DNA of 64,000 nt. It comes from Anabaena lutea FACHB-196 (lineage in GTDB: Bacteria; Cyanobacteriota; Cyanobacteriia; Cyanobacteriales; Nostocaceae). Positions 1 through 8,201 of the stretch are shown here, one piece after another. The stretch lies in assembly GCF_014698305.1 (NCBI RefSeq), contig NZ_JACJST010000013.1, positions 62,001-126,000 of the forward strand, in the 5' to 3' direction. The position numbers and the translations under genes were made by a program. The notes beneath the pieces were generated by a model. The model saw only the letters and a list, made by a program, of their open reading frames with translations, had not been told where the DNA came from and ran no database searches. The first letter of the stretch is position 1. Each line of letters opens with the position of its first letter.

Positions 1-1
1 A

Positions 2-1183
2 GTTCTTAAAGAATATTTCCCCAGGGGTCCTGCGAGAATAGTTTTATATATAGATGATTTAGATCGTTGTCCTCCTCAAAAAGTTGTAGAAGTTTTAGAA
101 GCTGTGCAATTATTGTTAAATACTAATATTTTTATCATTGTCTTAGCAATAGACGACCGTTATATTGGTCGTGCTTTAGAACACAATTATAGAGGAGTTT
201 TAAAACGTGGTGGTACTCCTTCTGGTGTTGACTATTTGGAGAAAATTATCCAAATTCCCTACAGAATGCGGCCTATTAGTAGAAATGTGACAGCAAGTTA
301 TTTAAAATCTTTGGTAGATATTGAAGAAGAGTCTAAACAAGAGAATCAAAATATATCTAATTCACAACCAGTAATCCAAAAAAGTATAGTTTTAGAACAA
401 AGAATAGAACAAGATGAAAATAAATTTTTACTAGAAGATGGAAGTAAAATTTTACTAGAAGATGAACAGGTTTCAGACATATCATATCAAGATAGTATTG
501 AAGAACATCCTGTCGAAACTGAGGAAAAAATACCGAAAGATGATATTTCTGAATCCACCAATAAAAAATCTAATTCAGAACCCAACAATAAAAAAAATCA
601 ACATTATTCAAATACTGACCCATTAGTTAGTTTTGAAAGATTTACTGCTGAAGAGTTCGCATGGATATCAGAATCTTGTCAGCACGTTGATTTAACTCCC
701 AGAACTGCAAAGCGACTAATTAATATTTGCAAAATCATTAAAATTATCTGGACTCCAGTATCTCATGATACAACATGGAAACAAGAACCAAAACCCGAAT
801 ACAAGCAAACATTAATTGCATTTTTAGCTTTAGCTGGTAGATATCTCCAGGAAATAAGAAAAATATTGGAAGAGATTTATTTGGAATTTGAAGAAACAGA
901 TGAAGATACGGTAATAATTGAAAAAGATGATTTGCTGAATCGCTTACAAAAACAAGATGGATATATGGATAGCCATAATCAAAGGGAGTGGAAGAAGTTT
1001 AAAAATGATTTCCAAAAAATGTCACCCCAGGACAAGTTCTATTTTGAAACTAGAACCTTAAATTTAGCAATTTCCTTCTGTTTTGTGGGAGATATTGGTT
1101 ATGATCCCGATGATCATTATAATCGTGAACATAGGTTTGATAATAGGCAAAAAGATTATGATTTTTATAGAGATAATGTTTAA
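2..1183 (+). CDS. KAP family P-loop NTPase, C-terminal part (cut by window edge)
   Basis: The reading frame is open from base 2, so the N-terminus and Walker A lie outside the window. Fragment residues 12-23 read RIVLYIDDLDRC, the Walker B of KAP NTPases, followed by a helix-rich ATPase segment. A helical lid with TPRTAKRLINICKII comes later. KAP ATPases are often membrane-associated, and some take part in phage exclusion; the role here is unknown. Between the ATPase and the lid is an acidic, Glu/Asp/Asn/Lys-rich stretch of about 100 residues that looks disordered. The TAA stop is the first triplet of a TTCGTAA heptamer array. Confidence 0.8.
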   Translation, partial: VLKEYFPRGPARIVLYIDDLDRCPPQKVVEVLEAVQLLLNTNIFIIVLAIDDRYIGRALEHNYRGVLKRGGTPSGVDYLEKIIQIPYRMRPISRNVTASYLKSLVDIEEESKQENQNISNSQPVIQKSIVLEQRIEQDENKFLLEDGSKILLEDEQVSDISYQDSIEEHPVETEEKIPKDDISESTNKKSNSEPNNKKNQHYSNTDPLVSFERFTAEEFAWISESCQHVDLTPRTAKRLINICKIIKIIWTPVSHDTTWKQEPKPEYKQTLIAFLALAGRYLQEIRKILEEIYLEFEETDEDTVIIEKDDLLNRLQKQDGYMDSHNQREWKKFKNDFQKMSPQDKFYFETRTLNLAISFCFVGDIGYDPDDHYNREHRFDNRQKDYDFYRDNV

Positions 1184-1206
1184 TTCGTAATTCGTAATTC
1201 GTAATT
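1181..1206. repeat. STRR heptamer array (TTCGTAA)n
   Basis: Just over three copies of TTCGTAA begin at the stop codon of the KAP ATPase gene. The same heptamer recurs at about 9009-9070 and 30366-30416. Such short tandem repeats are typical of heterocystous cyanobacteria. Confidence 0.85.
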
Positions 1207-1526
1207 AAGACGGTACAAGCCCTCGCTAAATTTTCAACTTAACGGTCTACAATTACAGAATGTTTTAAAAGCTGATTTGATTTTTGTTGGTATGGCTGGC
1301 GCTGGGAATTAACAAAATGTAGCTTTTGTAAAGATTTTTAAAGTTATGTAATGTAATGTAAATTCTAGATTGATTCTCAAAAATTGTTCAATTGTGCGTT
1401 TACCTCAGATTCTGAAGCCTTTGGCCAGACTCAATCACTAAAAACTGTTACAGTCTATGACGCGATCGCAATATTAGCTCAATTCCGATGTTAGTATGCC
1501 CTAAAAACGTTGAGAGACAACCTCTT
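1184..1526 (+). other. Intergenic region upstream of psaD
   Basis: This 343-base gap holds the heptamer array at its left end, a HIP1 octamer (GCGATCGC) at 1462-1469, and an ATGTA direct repeat near 1345-1360. It must carry the psaD promoter, but I cannot assign -35 and -10 boxes with confidence. No additional gene is visible. Confidence 0.5.
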
Positions 1527-1946
1527 ATGGCAGACACTCTTACTGGTAAAACTCCACTTTTCGGTGGCAGCACTGGCGGATTGCTGAGAAAAGCACAGGA
1601 AGAAGAAAAGTACGCTATCACCTGGACTAGCCCCAAGGCACAAGTTTTTGAACTGCCTACAGGTGGCGCTGCGACAATGAACCAAGGCGAAAACCTGCTT
1701 TATATCGCTCGGAAAGAGTATGGTATCGCTTTGGGCGGCCAACTCCGGAAATTCAAAATCACAGACTACAAAATTTACCGGATTCTTCCCAGCGGTGAAA
1801 CCACTTTCATTCACCCAGCAGATGGTGTGTTCCCAGAAAAAGTGAATGCTGGTCGTGATAAAGTGCGCTTTGTACCCCGCAGAATTGGTCAAAACCCCAG
1901 TCCTGCACAACTGAAGTTCAGTGGTAAAGCTACTTACGATGCATAA
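1527..1946 (+). CDS. psaD: Photosystem I reaction centre subunit II (PsaD)
   Basis: The product is a 139-residue stromal-side (cytoplasmic) extrinsic subunit of photosystem I. PsaD docks ferredoxin and stabilises PsaC. The family start [18 protein letters not shown] is plain, as are the later conserved basic segment ([17 protein letters not shown]) and the [15 protein letters not shown] region. An in-frame ATG at 1488 would add 13 unlike residues, so 1527 is chosen, with a GAGA purine stretch upstream. The gene appears monocistronic: it is flanked by long gaps and followed by a repeat-derived hairpin. Confidence 0.97.
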   Translation: MADTLTGKTPLFGGSTGGLLRKAQEEEKYAITWTSPKAQVFELPTGGAATMNQGENLLYIARKEYGIALGGQLRKFKITDYKIYRILPSGETTFIHPADGVFPEKVNAGRDKVRFVPRRIGQNPSPAQLKFSGKATYDA

Positions 1947-1950
1947 TCAG

Positions 1951-2003
1951 TAATGAGTGCTGAGTACTGAGTACTGAGTCAAAATCAGGAATCAGTACTC
2001 AGC
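1951..2003. repeat. GAGTACT heptamer repeat forming a hairpin after psaD
   Basis: Copies of the heptamer TGAGTAC run from 1959 and an inverted copy lies at 1992-2003. GCTGAGTACTGA (1959-1970) pairs perfectly with TCAGTACTCAGC (1992-2003). The element starts five bases after the psaD stop and could act as a terminator or a transcript-stabilising stem. It has no clear T-run. Confidence 0.6.
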
Positions 2004-2095
2004 GCTTAATCAGCAGCTATACTAAAAACGGCTAATATCTCGACTTTATAGGATAACAAAATTGAAAGGGAAAACTTCAATAAAAACTCTGCGCC

Positions 2096-2207
2096 ACTCT
2101 GTCTTGAAAAGTTTCCTACGCCGGGAAACCCGGCTTTCCTGCGGAACGCTGACGCGAACGAGGAACTTTTCGCTGCGTTTACCTCAGCGAACCTCTGCGT
2201 TTAAAAG
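2096..2207. repeat. Interspersed GC-rich repeat with inverted ends, psaD-trpE gap
   Basis: The gap 1947-2249 holds the heptamer hairpin and this second repeat. GAAAAGTTTCCT at 2106 is inverted, with a one-base shift, as AGGAACTTTTC at 2161-2171. A compact CCGGGAAACCCGG hairpin sits inside at 2121-2133. The flanks carry TCTGCG-type motifs like those at 33155, 34004, 40100 and 63310. It appears to be a mobile-repeat relic with no coding potential. Confidence 0.55.
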
Positions 2208-2249
2208 TAAAGTTCCCCACCGTTTTTAGTAGAAATATAAATAATAATT

Positions 2250-3764
2250 ATGATTTTTCCCGATTTCACCCAGTTTAAGAAGCTCGCTAAACAAGGTAAC
2301 TTTGTCCCGGTTTACCAGGAATGGGTAGCTGATTTAGATACTCCCGTTTCTGCTTGGTATAAAGTATGTGCGGATCAACCTTATAGCTTTTTACTGGAAT
2401 CGGTGGAAGGTGGAGAAAAAATAGGACGTTATAGTTTGCTAGGTTGTGATCCTCTATGGATTTTGGAAGCTAGAGGTGATCAAACTACCCAAACACATCG
2501 AGATGGTTCTCAGCAAGTTTTTACCGGTGATCCTTTTACAGTTTTAGCTGAATGTTTAGCACCCTATCACCCAGTAAAATTACCAGAATTACCTTCAGGA
2601 ATTGGCGGTTTATTTGGGTTTTGGGGTTATGAATTAATTAATTGGATTGAGCCGCGTGTACCAATTCATCCCCAAGATAGCCGTAATATACCTGATGGAT
2701 TGTGGATGCAGGTAGACCACCTGTTGGTTTTTGACCAGGTAAAACGGAAAATTTGGGCGATCGCATATGCTGATTTACGTGACCCAAATGTTAATTTAGA
2801 GGTAGCCTATCAACAGGCAGGCGATCGCATTCAGGAAATGGTCAGCAAGCTATCTTTACCTCTATCGCCACAAAATACCAAATTAGCTTGGACAGCCCCC
2901 GGAAACAAGCCGAAAGCGGGAATAGAGGAATACACCAGCAACTTCACCCGTCCAGAATTTTGCGCCAGTGTCGAAAAAGCTAAAGAATATATCAAAGCTG
3001 GTGATATCTTCCAAGTCGTCATTTCTCAACGCTTATCCACAGAATACACTGGCGACCCCTTCGCCCTTTATCGTTCTTTACGCCAAATCAATCCTTCACC
3101 TTACATGGCGTATTTTAACTTTAAGGATTGGCAAATTATCGGTTCTAGTCCTGAAGTCATGGTCAAAGCAGAATGCGACCCTGATGGGGGTATAATCGCC
3201 ACAGTCCGCCCCATTGCAGGCACAAGACCGAGAGGTAAGACAACCCAAGAAGATGCGGCTTTTGCAGAAGATTTACTTCAAGACCCCAAAGAAATCGCCG
3301 AACACGTCATGTTAGTTGATTTAGGACGCAATGATTTAGGGCGTGTGTGCGAAAGCGGTAGCGTGAAAGTTGATGAATTAATGCTCATTGAACGCTATTC
3401 CCATGTTATGCACATTGTCAGTAATGTGGTGGGTAAATTGGCAAATGACAAAACAGCCTGGGATTTACTTAAAGCCAGCTTCCCAGCCGGTACAGTGAGC
3501 GGTGCGCCGAAAATCAGGGCGATGGAAATCATCAACGAATTAGAACCAAATCGCCGGGGTGTGTATTCGGGTGTGTATGGCTATTATGATTTTGAAGGAC
3601 AATTAAATAGTGCGATCGCGATTCGGACAATGGTATTGCATAATCATACCGTCACAGTCCAAGCCGGTGCGGGTTTAGTCGCAGATTCAGAACCAGAAAA
3701 GGAATACGAGGAAACGCTGAATAAAGCCAGAGGATTGTTAGAAGCAATTCGTTGTTTGCGTTAA
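2250..3764 (+). CDS. trpE: Anthranilate synthase component I (TrpE)
   Basis: TrpE converts chorismate, with ammonia supplied by the TrpG subunit, to anthranilate, the first step of tryptophan synthesis. At 504 residues the length is normal. The N-terminus carries the tryptophan feedback element LLES. The C-terminal chorismate-binding domain shows GSSPEVMVK, RPIAGTRPRGKT, DLGRNDLGRVCESG and SGAPKIRAMEIINELE. No TrpG domain is fused. The start has only a weak ribosome binding site. No attenuator-like leader peptide was recognised upstream. Confidence 0.95.
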   Translation: MIFPDFTQFKKLAKQGNFVPVYQEWVADLDTPVSAWYKVCADQPYSFLLESVEGGEKIGRYSLLGCDPLWILEARGDQTTQTHRDGSQQVFTGDPFTVLAECLAPYHPVKLPELPSGIGGLFGFWGYELINWIEPRVPIHPQDSRNIPDGLWMQVDHLLVFDQVKRKIWAIAYADLRDPNVNLEVAYQQAGDRIQEMVSKLSLPLSPQNTKLAWTAPGNKPKAGIEEYTSNFTRPEFCASVEKAKEYIKAGDIFQVVISQRLSTEYTGDPFALYRSLRQINPSPYMAYFNFKDWQIIGSSPEVMVKAECDPDGGIIATVRPIAGTRPRGKTTQEDAAFAEDLLQDPKEIAEHVMLVDLGRNDLGRVCESGSVKVDELMLIERYSHVMHIVSNVVGKLANDKTAWDLLKASFPAGTVSGAPKIRAMEIINELEPNRRGVYSGVYGYYDFEGQLNSAIAIRTMVLHNHTVTVQAGAGLVADSEPEKEYEETLNKARGLLEAIRCLR

Positions 3765-3801
3765 ACTTTAACCCATTGAATCCCCGCAGGAGAATAGATA
3801 T

Positions 3802-4047
3802 ATGAGTATTGTCATCACAGATGAAGTCTTGCAGACAATCCAAATGTCTGACAAAGAATTAATTCAAGAAATAGCAATTTTGCTCTTTGAACAAGAACGT
3901 TTTACTTTAGGACAAGCAAGCCATTTTGTAGGAATGAATCAACTCGAGTTTCAGCGATTACTTGCTAGTCGAAAAATTCCCATTCACTATGATATTGCTG
4001 AATTCACGGAGGATATAAAGAGTTTGGAAGCTAATAATTGGCGATGA
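3802..4047 (+). CDS. UPF0175 family small protein (putative antitoxin)
   Basis: This 81-residue protein has the UPF0175 pattern: an N-terminal strand, LIQEIAILLFEQERFTLGQASHFVGM and IPIHYDIAEFTEDI. The middle looks like a short helix-turn-helix that could bind DNA. An AGGAGA ribosome binding site at 3788-3793 lies 8 bases before the ATG. It overlaps the next gene in an ATGA junction at 4044-4047. UPF0175 genes regularly precede DUF3368 PIN-like genes and are thought to be the antitoxin half; that role is inferred from pairing. Confidence 0.85.
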   Translation: MSIVITDEVLQTIQMSDKELIQEIAILLFEQERFTLGQASHFVGMNQLEFQRLLASRKIPIHYDIAEFTEDIKSLEANNWR

Positions 4048-4520
4048 TTATTATTAGCAATACATCACCTATCAGTAACCTCGCTGCGATTGGACAGTTA
4101 ACTTTGTTGCAGCAACTCTATGGGAATATAATTATTCCACCGACAGTCTATCAGGAAATTCTTGCTTCTGGTAGTACAGATCCAGGTACACTAGCACTTC
4201 AAACTCTCGATTGGATTCAAGTTATACCAGTTACAAATATTGTCCTAGTTCAGACTCTACAAACAATTTTAGATCCAGGTAAAGCGGAAGCGATAGCTCT
4301 TGGTCTGGAGTTAAATGCTGATAGACTGATTATTGATGAACGAAAAGGTAGAAATGAAGCAATAAAGTCTGGTTTACAGGTTACTGGACTTTTAGGTGTT
4401 GTACTAGCTGCTAGACAACAAGGGTTTATTCCACTAGTACAACCGATATTAGATGATTTGATTGCTAATGGCTTCTGGATTAGTGAACCGTTGTTTGCGG
4501 TGAATTTCATAAAAAAGTAG
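4044..4520 (+). CDS. DUF3368 PIN-like protein (putative toxin)
   Basis: This 158-residue protein matches DUF3368, a PIN-domain relative: NTSPISNLAAIGQL at the N-terminus, IIPPTVYQEIL, then PGKAEAIALGLELNADRLIIDERKGR. PIN toxins are metal-dependent RNases using clustered acidic residues. Here the first acidic position (usually Asp in SDTSPL) is Asn. The ATG at 4044 overlaps the antitoxin stop by four bases. A TTG at 4038 is an alternative start. Translational coupling to the upstream UPF0175 gene supports a toxin-antitoxin pair. Confidence 0.85.
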   Translation: MIIISNTSPISNLAAIGQLTLLQQLYGNIIIPPTVYQEILASGSTDPGTLALQTLDWIQVIPVTNIVLVQTLQTILDPGKAEAIALGLELNADRLIIDERKGRNEAIKSGLQVTGLLGVVLAARQQGFIPLVQPILDDLIANGFWISEPLFAVNFIKK

Positions 4521-4668
4521 AGACAAAAAATTTTTCTGTCTCCACACCACAAGCAGGGTAAGAGCATCTCAATTAGGCTTGACATAAGGACTGATAAGTC
4601 AGGTTTGGTAAAAAATGAATTCAAAATCTTAAAGTTGATCTTAATAAACAGGTTTAGAGCTTAGAGTT

Positions 4669-5607
4669 ATGGACGCAGGAGAATTACTCAGACGCTACGC
4701 TATAGGTGAAAGAAATTTTTCTGGTGTCAATTTTAGTCGTCTACACTTGGAAGAAGTTGATCTGTGTGGGGTAAACTTGAATGGTGCTGAGTTGACTGGT
4801 ACTCATCTTAATGATGTGAATCTGAGTTACGCAAATTTGAGTAATGCCAGTCTACAAGGGGTTACGCTGCTTGGAGCAAATTTTGAAGGTGCTAATTTAA
4901 GTAATGCTCGTCTTGACGGATCTGAAGCAGAGTACGCTAACTTCAAAGCAGCTAATCTGAGTCACGCCAACTTGTCTGGCAGTTTTCAAGGAGTGGACTT
5001 TAGCTATGCAGATTTGAGTAACATTTATATGGATCATGGCTGGATAGAAGAAGCTAATATTAGTTATGCCAACTTAAGCAATATCACGACATACCAAAGT
5101 ACGTTAGATAAAGTTAACCTGCGAGGCGCAAATCTAAGCAATGCTTTCTTTAGTGATGGAACAAGACTACGGAAAGCAAATTTGATTGGTGCTAACCTTA
5201 CAGGTATGGGTATAGGTCAACTTCTTACAGACTGTATCTATGATACTGAGACAATAATTGACGAAAAAACAAGATATCTTTCTATACCTGGAATAGGTCT
5301 TTTCGATATTTTTGAACGAGCTATTTTGATTGGTTCTGGAGAAAATTTAAATTCTGCTAACTTAGAAAATACCGACCTTAGTGATTTGGATTTAAGCGAG
5401 GCTGATTTAAGCTATGCAAATTTGAAAGGTACGAATCTAAGCAATAGCTCTCTTTTTCAAGCAAATTTAGAAGGTGCAGATTTAGAAGGAGCAAATTTGA
5501 CAGGTGCTGACTTGGAAGGTGCAAATTTAAACAATGCTTATCTTTATAACACTATATTTGACAGTACCGTTATGCCAGATGGAAACATAAGGGATGATGA
5601 TTGTTAA
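4669..5607 (+). CDS. Pentapeptide-repeat protein
   Basis: The protein has 312 residues and is mostly A(D/N)Lxx repeats (for example ANLSYANLSNASLQG, ADLEGANLTGADLEGANL), which fold into a right-handed quadrilateral beta-helix. The helix is interrupted at about residues 180-225 by a non-repeat segment (LLTDCIYDTETIIDEKTRYL). There is no signal peptide or membrane segment, so it is likely cytoplasmic. Such proteins are very abundant in cyanobacteria and few have known roles. The gene stands alone and ends facing the ycf35 terminators. Confidence 0.9.
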   Translation: MDAGELLRRYAIGERNFSGVNFSRLHLEEVDLCGVNLNGAELTGTHLNDVNLSYANLSNASLQGVTLLGANFEGANLSNARLDGSEAEYANFKAANLSHANLSGSFQGVDFSYADLSNIYMDHGWIEEANISYANLSNITTYQSTLDKVNLRGANLSNAFFSDGTRLRKANLIGANLTGMGIGQLLTDCIYDTETIIDEKTRYLSIPGIGLFDIFERAILIGSGENLNSANLENTDLSDLDLSEADLSYANLKGTNLSNSSLFQANLEGADLEGANLTGADLEGANLNNAYLYNTIFDSTVMPDGNIRDDDC

Positions 5608-5650
5608 CAAAGTTGCTCAAGAATCTCTCCCTAACCTTCACTAACAAAAT

Positions 5651-5678
5651 CGGGACTGAGAAATACATCTCAGTGCCG
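5651..5678 (-). terminator. Second hairpin downstream of ycf35
   Basis: An 11-base stem with one mismatch (CGGCACTGAGA against TCTCAGTCCCG on the minus strand) closes a 6-base loop and is followed by ATTTTG. It sits directly beyond the stronger terminator at 5682-5717 and would back it up for minus-strand transcripts. It also separates ycf35 from the convergent pentapeptide gene. Confidence 0.6.
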
Positions 5679-5681
5679 ATA

Positions 5682-5717
5682 AAAAAGCGGGCTAACCGCT
5701 ATTACATGGTTAACCCG
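5682..5717 (-). terminator. Rho-independent terminator of ycf35
   Basis: On the minus strand, CGGGTTAACC and GGTTAGCCCG form a 10-base stem with one mismatch and a 10-base loop. The stem is followed by CTTTTTT. It lies 30 bases after the ycf35 stop. Confidence 0.8.
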
Positions 5718-5746
5718 TTCAGCTTTGGGAACGCGCAGAGAAAATA

Positions 5747-6097
5747 TTATTGCAATACCAACTTGACATTGGCGTTTTGCAGACCGCGCTGTTTTACTTC
5801 AGTCAAAGTCTTGTTAACGGCGTATTTTTGGTTAATAGAGTTGATCAACTCGGTTTGGTTGTGCTTCTTAGCAACGCCCCACAAGTCAGCGATAAGGTCA
5901 AAAGAACCATCACTGTTGCGAGACCAACCTAAATCGTACTCGCCTTCCAATACAGCAACGATGTCCGAACGTACACGCTGACCGTTATAACCACGAACAT
6001 CAGCTTCAGTCTTTACGCTGATACCTAAGTCGCGCAAAGAAGACTTCAGAATTTCGGCATCGGTGATTTTGGTACGCAGAGTGCTAAAGTGAGACAT
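5747..6097 (-). CDS. ycf35: DUF1257 protein Ycf35
   Basis: This 116-residue protein starts MSHFSTLRTKITDAEIL and contains SVKTEADVRGYNGQ and YDLGWSRNSDGSFDLIADLWG, the signature of DUF1257/Ycf35. The family is conserved in cyanobacteria and red-lineage plastids; its function is not established. An in-frame ATG at 6157 lacks a ribosome binding site, whereas GGAGGAAACC (6101-6110) fits the ATG at 6097. It follows ycf46 on the same strand across a gap with several hairpins, and ends before tandem terminators. Confidence 0.92.
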   Translation of the reverse strand: MSHFSTLRTKITDAEILKSSLRDLGISVKTEADVRGYNGQRVRSDIVAVLEGEYDLGWSRNSDGSFDLIADLWGVAKKHNQTELINSINQKYAVNKTLTEVKQRGLQNANVKLVLQ

Positions 6098-6155
6098 TTG
6101 GGTTTCCTCCAATGAGAAGATTGATGAGAAAAACGACAACGGTTTCTTTTCAGCC

Positions 6156-6243
6156 AAGCCGCATTGATTGGGAGCGGCTTTTTTCTTCTAAACTGTTAGC
6201 TTTGTAGCTAACCTTTCCCCCCTGACATTGCAGGAGAAAGCTT
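6156..6243. promoter_or_regulatory. Cluster of small hairpins between ycf46 and ycf35
   Basis: Three stems are visible: AAGCCGC/GCGGCTT (6156-6180), GTTAGCT/AGCTAAC with a 4-base loop (6195-6212), and CTTTC/GAAAG (about 6213-6241). Read on the plus strand, the first is followed by a T-run and resembles a terminator. On the minus strand, which carries the genes, there is no T-run. The block could be a processing or attenuation region for ycf35, or the end of an antisense transcript. Confidence 0.4.
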
Positions 6244-7755
6244 TTAAAACTCCATGCGCTGATATTCAGCGACGGAGGATGCTGCGGGTCTTGCACGCTG
6301 TCTGGCCCAGTCTCTTAAAGCTGTGACCTGTTCTTGCATCGTTCGTGACAGTGGCAAAGTAGACTTCAATGCAGCAATAATATCTAATTGGGTGAACTCC
6401 CGATCTTGGGCGAAGGCTTCATACATCGCCGCCACGATCGCTTGTTCAATTTCTGCACCAGAGAAGCCGTCAGACATTTTGGCTAGTTGTTCCAGATCAA
6501 ATCTAGCAATATCTTCCCGTCTTTTAGTCAAGTGAATGTTGAAGATATCCTGACGTTCTTCAGATGTGGGCAGATCCACAAAGAATATTTCATCAAAGCG
6601 ACCTTTCCTCAAAAACTCCCCAGGTAGGCGTTCCACGCGGTTAGCAGTCGCCATTACAAAGACTGGAGATTTCTTTTCTTGCATCCAGGTGAGGAAAGAA
6701 CCGAAAATTCTACTCGATGTCCCCCCATCAGAATCACCAGAACCGGCACTACCCGCGAAAGATTTATCCAACTCGTCGATAAACAGAATCGTGGGGGAAA
6801 TTGATTCTGCTGTCTTTAGGGCGTTCCGCAGATTTGCTTCACTTCGACCCACCATTGAGCCGTCGTATACACGCCCCATATCTAACCGCAAGATTGGTAA
6901 ACCCCATAAACGGGAGGTAGTTTTGGCAATTAGTGACTTACCACAACCGGGAACACCGAGAATCAACATTCCCTTGGGTTGAGGCAAACCATACTCTCTC
7001 GCTCTTTCTGTGAAGGCGTTAGAGCGTTGTTTGAGCCACTTTTTCAATTCTTCCAAGCCACCAATAGCATCAATGGTTTCATCTTCTTCGATGTATTCTA
7101 GGATGCCATTGCGCCGAATCAGTTGTTTCTTCTCAGATAGAACTATATCTACTTCATCTTCCGTTAGTCTTCCGGTAGTTACCTGAGCCTTACGGTATAC
7201 TTTTTCAGATTCGTCTTTAGTTAGACCTAAAGCTGCTCTGAGAAGTTTTTCTCGTGCTTCGGTTGTTAGCCGTCGGCCACGATGCTGTTCTTGGTGGTTG
7301 GTTAAAACTTTGTTCAACTCAACCATATCTGGTAGTTGGAAGTCTAGGACAACAACCTCTTTTTCTAGTTCGATGGGAACTTGTTGCATGGGAGACATCA
7401 AGATGATGTTCTTTTGCATTCCCTTGAAACTAGCGATCGCATCCCGTAGCGATCTCGTTGTTGCTGGCGCATCAATAAATGGATGTAAATCTTTAAGAAT
7501 AAATATACCGGGTTCTTTTTGGCGAATAATCCACTCAATCGCCGCTTCTGGAGAAACTGTATTATGTTGAGTTGTATTCCGGGGTTGACCATACTCAATG
7601 ATACCGTGAGTTACAGTCCAAACATATACCCGGCGTTGGGGCTTCAATAACTGTGCGATCGTGGAAATTGCTTGCTCTGCCCGCTCTTCCTCGGAGGTCA
7701 CAAGGTAGATTAAAGGGTATTGAGCTTGAATTAAAATATTGAGCTCTTCTTTCAT
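6244..7755 (-). CDS. ycf46: AAA+ ATPase Ycf46
   Basis: This 503-residue protein has an N-terminal domain (about 1-230) and a C-terminal AAA module. The module shows Walker A GVPGCGKS (267-274), Walker B ILFIDELDK (323-331), sensor 1 MATANRVERLP and the arginine-finger region LRKGRFDE. This is Ycf46, conserved in cyanobacteria and algal plastids. The Synechocystis homologue has been linked to inorganic carbon uptake; the substrate is unknown. The ribbon-helix-helix gene lies upstream and ycf35 downstream on the same strand. Confidence 0.92.
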   Translation of the reverse strand: MKEELNILIQAQYPLIYLVTSEEERAEQAISTIAQLLKPQRRVYVWTVTHGIIEYGQPRNTTQHNTVSPEAAIEWIIRQKEPGIFILKDLHPFIDAPATTRSLRDAIASFKGMQKNIILMSPMQQVPIELEKEVVVLDFQLPDMVELNKVLTNHQEQHRGRRLTTEAREKLLRAALGLTKDESEKVYRKAQVTTGRLTEDEVDIVLSEKKQLIRRNGILEYIEEDETIDAIGGLEELKKWLKQRSNAFTERAREYGLPQPKGMLILGVPGCGKSLIAKTTSRLWGLPILRLDMGRVYDGSMVGRSEANLRNALKTAESISPTILFIDELDKSFAGSAGSGDSDGGTSSRIFGSFLTWMQEKKSPVFVMATANRVERLPGEFLRKGRFDEIFFVDLPTSEERQDIFNIHLTKRREDIARFDLEQLAKMSDGFSGAEIEQAIVAAMYEAFAQDREFTQLDIIAALKSTLPLSRTMQEQVTALRDWARQRARPAASSVAEYQRMEF

Positions 7756-7844
7756 ACAATCGACCTACTTGAGACCTTCTAAAGACAGTACAGTCATCGC
7801 TTTTGATCAAGACAACCGAAAAACTTCTTCTTCATAATTCCTAC

Positions 7845-8201
7845 CTAGCAAGGAACCAATTCTTCCTCACCCTTCGGATGGGTTTCATCTTGTTCCATTT
7901 CATCCAGGGACAGATGTTCTTGACCAATTATTCCCGGTTGATTGCCTAAAGCTACTAATTCCCCATCACGTATGATTAGTGAACTTTCACAGGTAGGACA
8001 AGAATAAACCCTATGTGTTCGTCCATAGGAAGACGCTTCTACTTCTTCGACTAATTCTGAATTTGTCAGGTAGAAATTGAGGGCGCGTTCTGCAAGTTCT
8101 GACATCGGCTCCGAATCAACTGCTGATCGAATTTTCAATCTTCTGTGCAGTTCAGGCGATAGATACAAAGTAACCTTTTGCTTAGTTTGCATATAACTCA
8201 T
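7845..8201 (-). CDS. Ribbon-helix-helix-like protein with CPTC motif
   Basis: This 118-residue protein opens with QKVTLYLSPELHRRLKIRSA and SMSELAERAL-type residues (EPMSELAERALNFYL), the pattern of a ribbon-helix-helix DNA-binding or antitoxin-like fold. The second half has a single CPTC pair and an acidic tail. An alternative start is the ATG at 8192. No toxin-like partner lies beside it; the next gene on this strand is ycf46, 89 bases on. Its role is unknown; it could regulate the ycf46-ycf35 group. Confidence 0.75.
   Translation of the reverse strand: MSYMQTKQKVTLYLSPELHRRLKIRSAVDSEPMSELAERALNFYLTNSELVEEVEASSYGRTHRVYSCPTCESSLIIRDGELVALGNQPGIIGQEHLSLDEMEQDETHPKGEEELVPC

Noticed and set aside
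1491-1910. 139-codon minus-strand ORF opposite psaD
   Set aside because: It is the antisense shadow of a strongly conserved gene and shows no family resemblance.
5601-5981. 126-codon plus-strand ORF covering the ycf35 terminators
   Set aside because: It overlaps ycf35 antisense and both terminators and has no recognisable domain.
6323-6982. Plus-strand ORFs opposite ycf46
   Set aside because: Antisense shadows of a conserved AAA ATPase, with low-complexity Ser/Arg composition.
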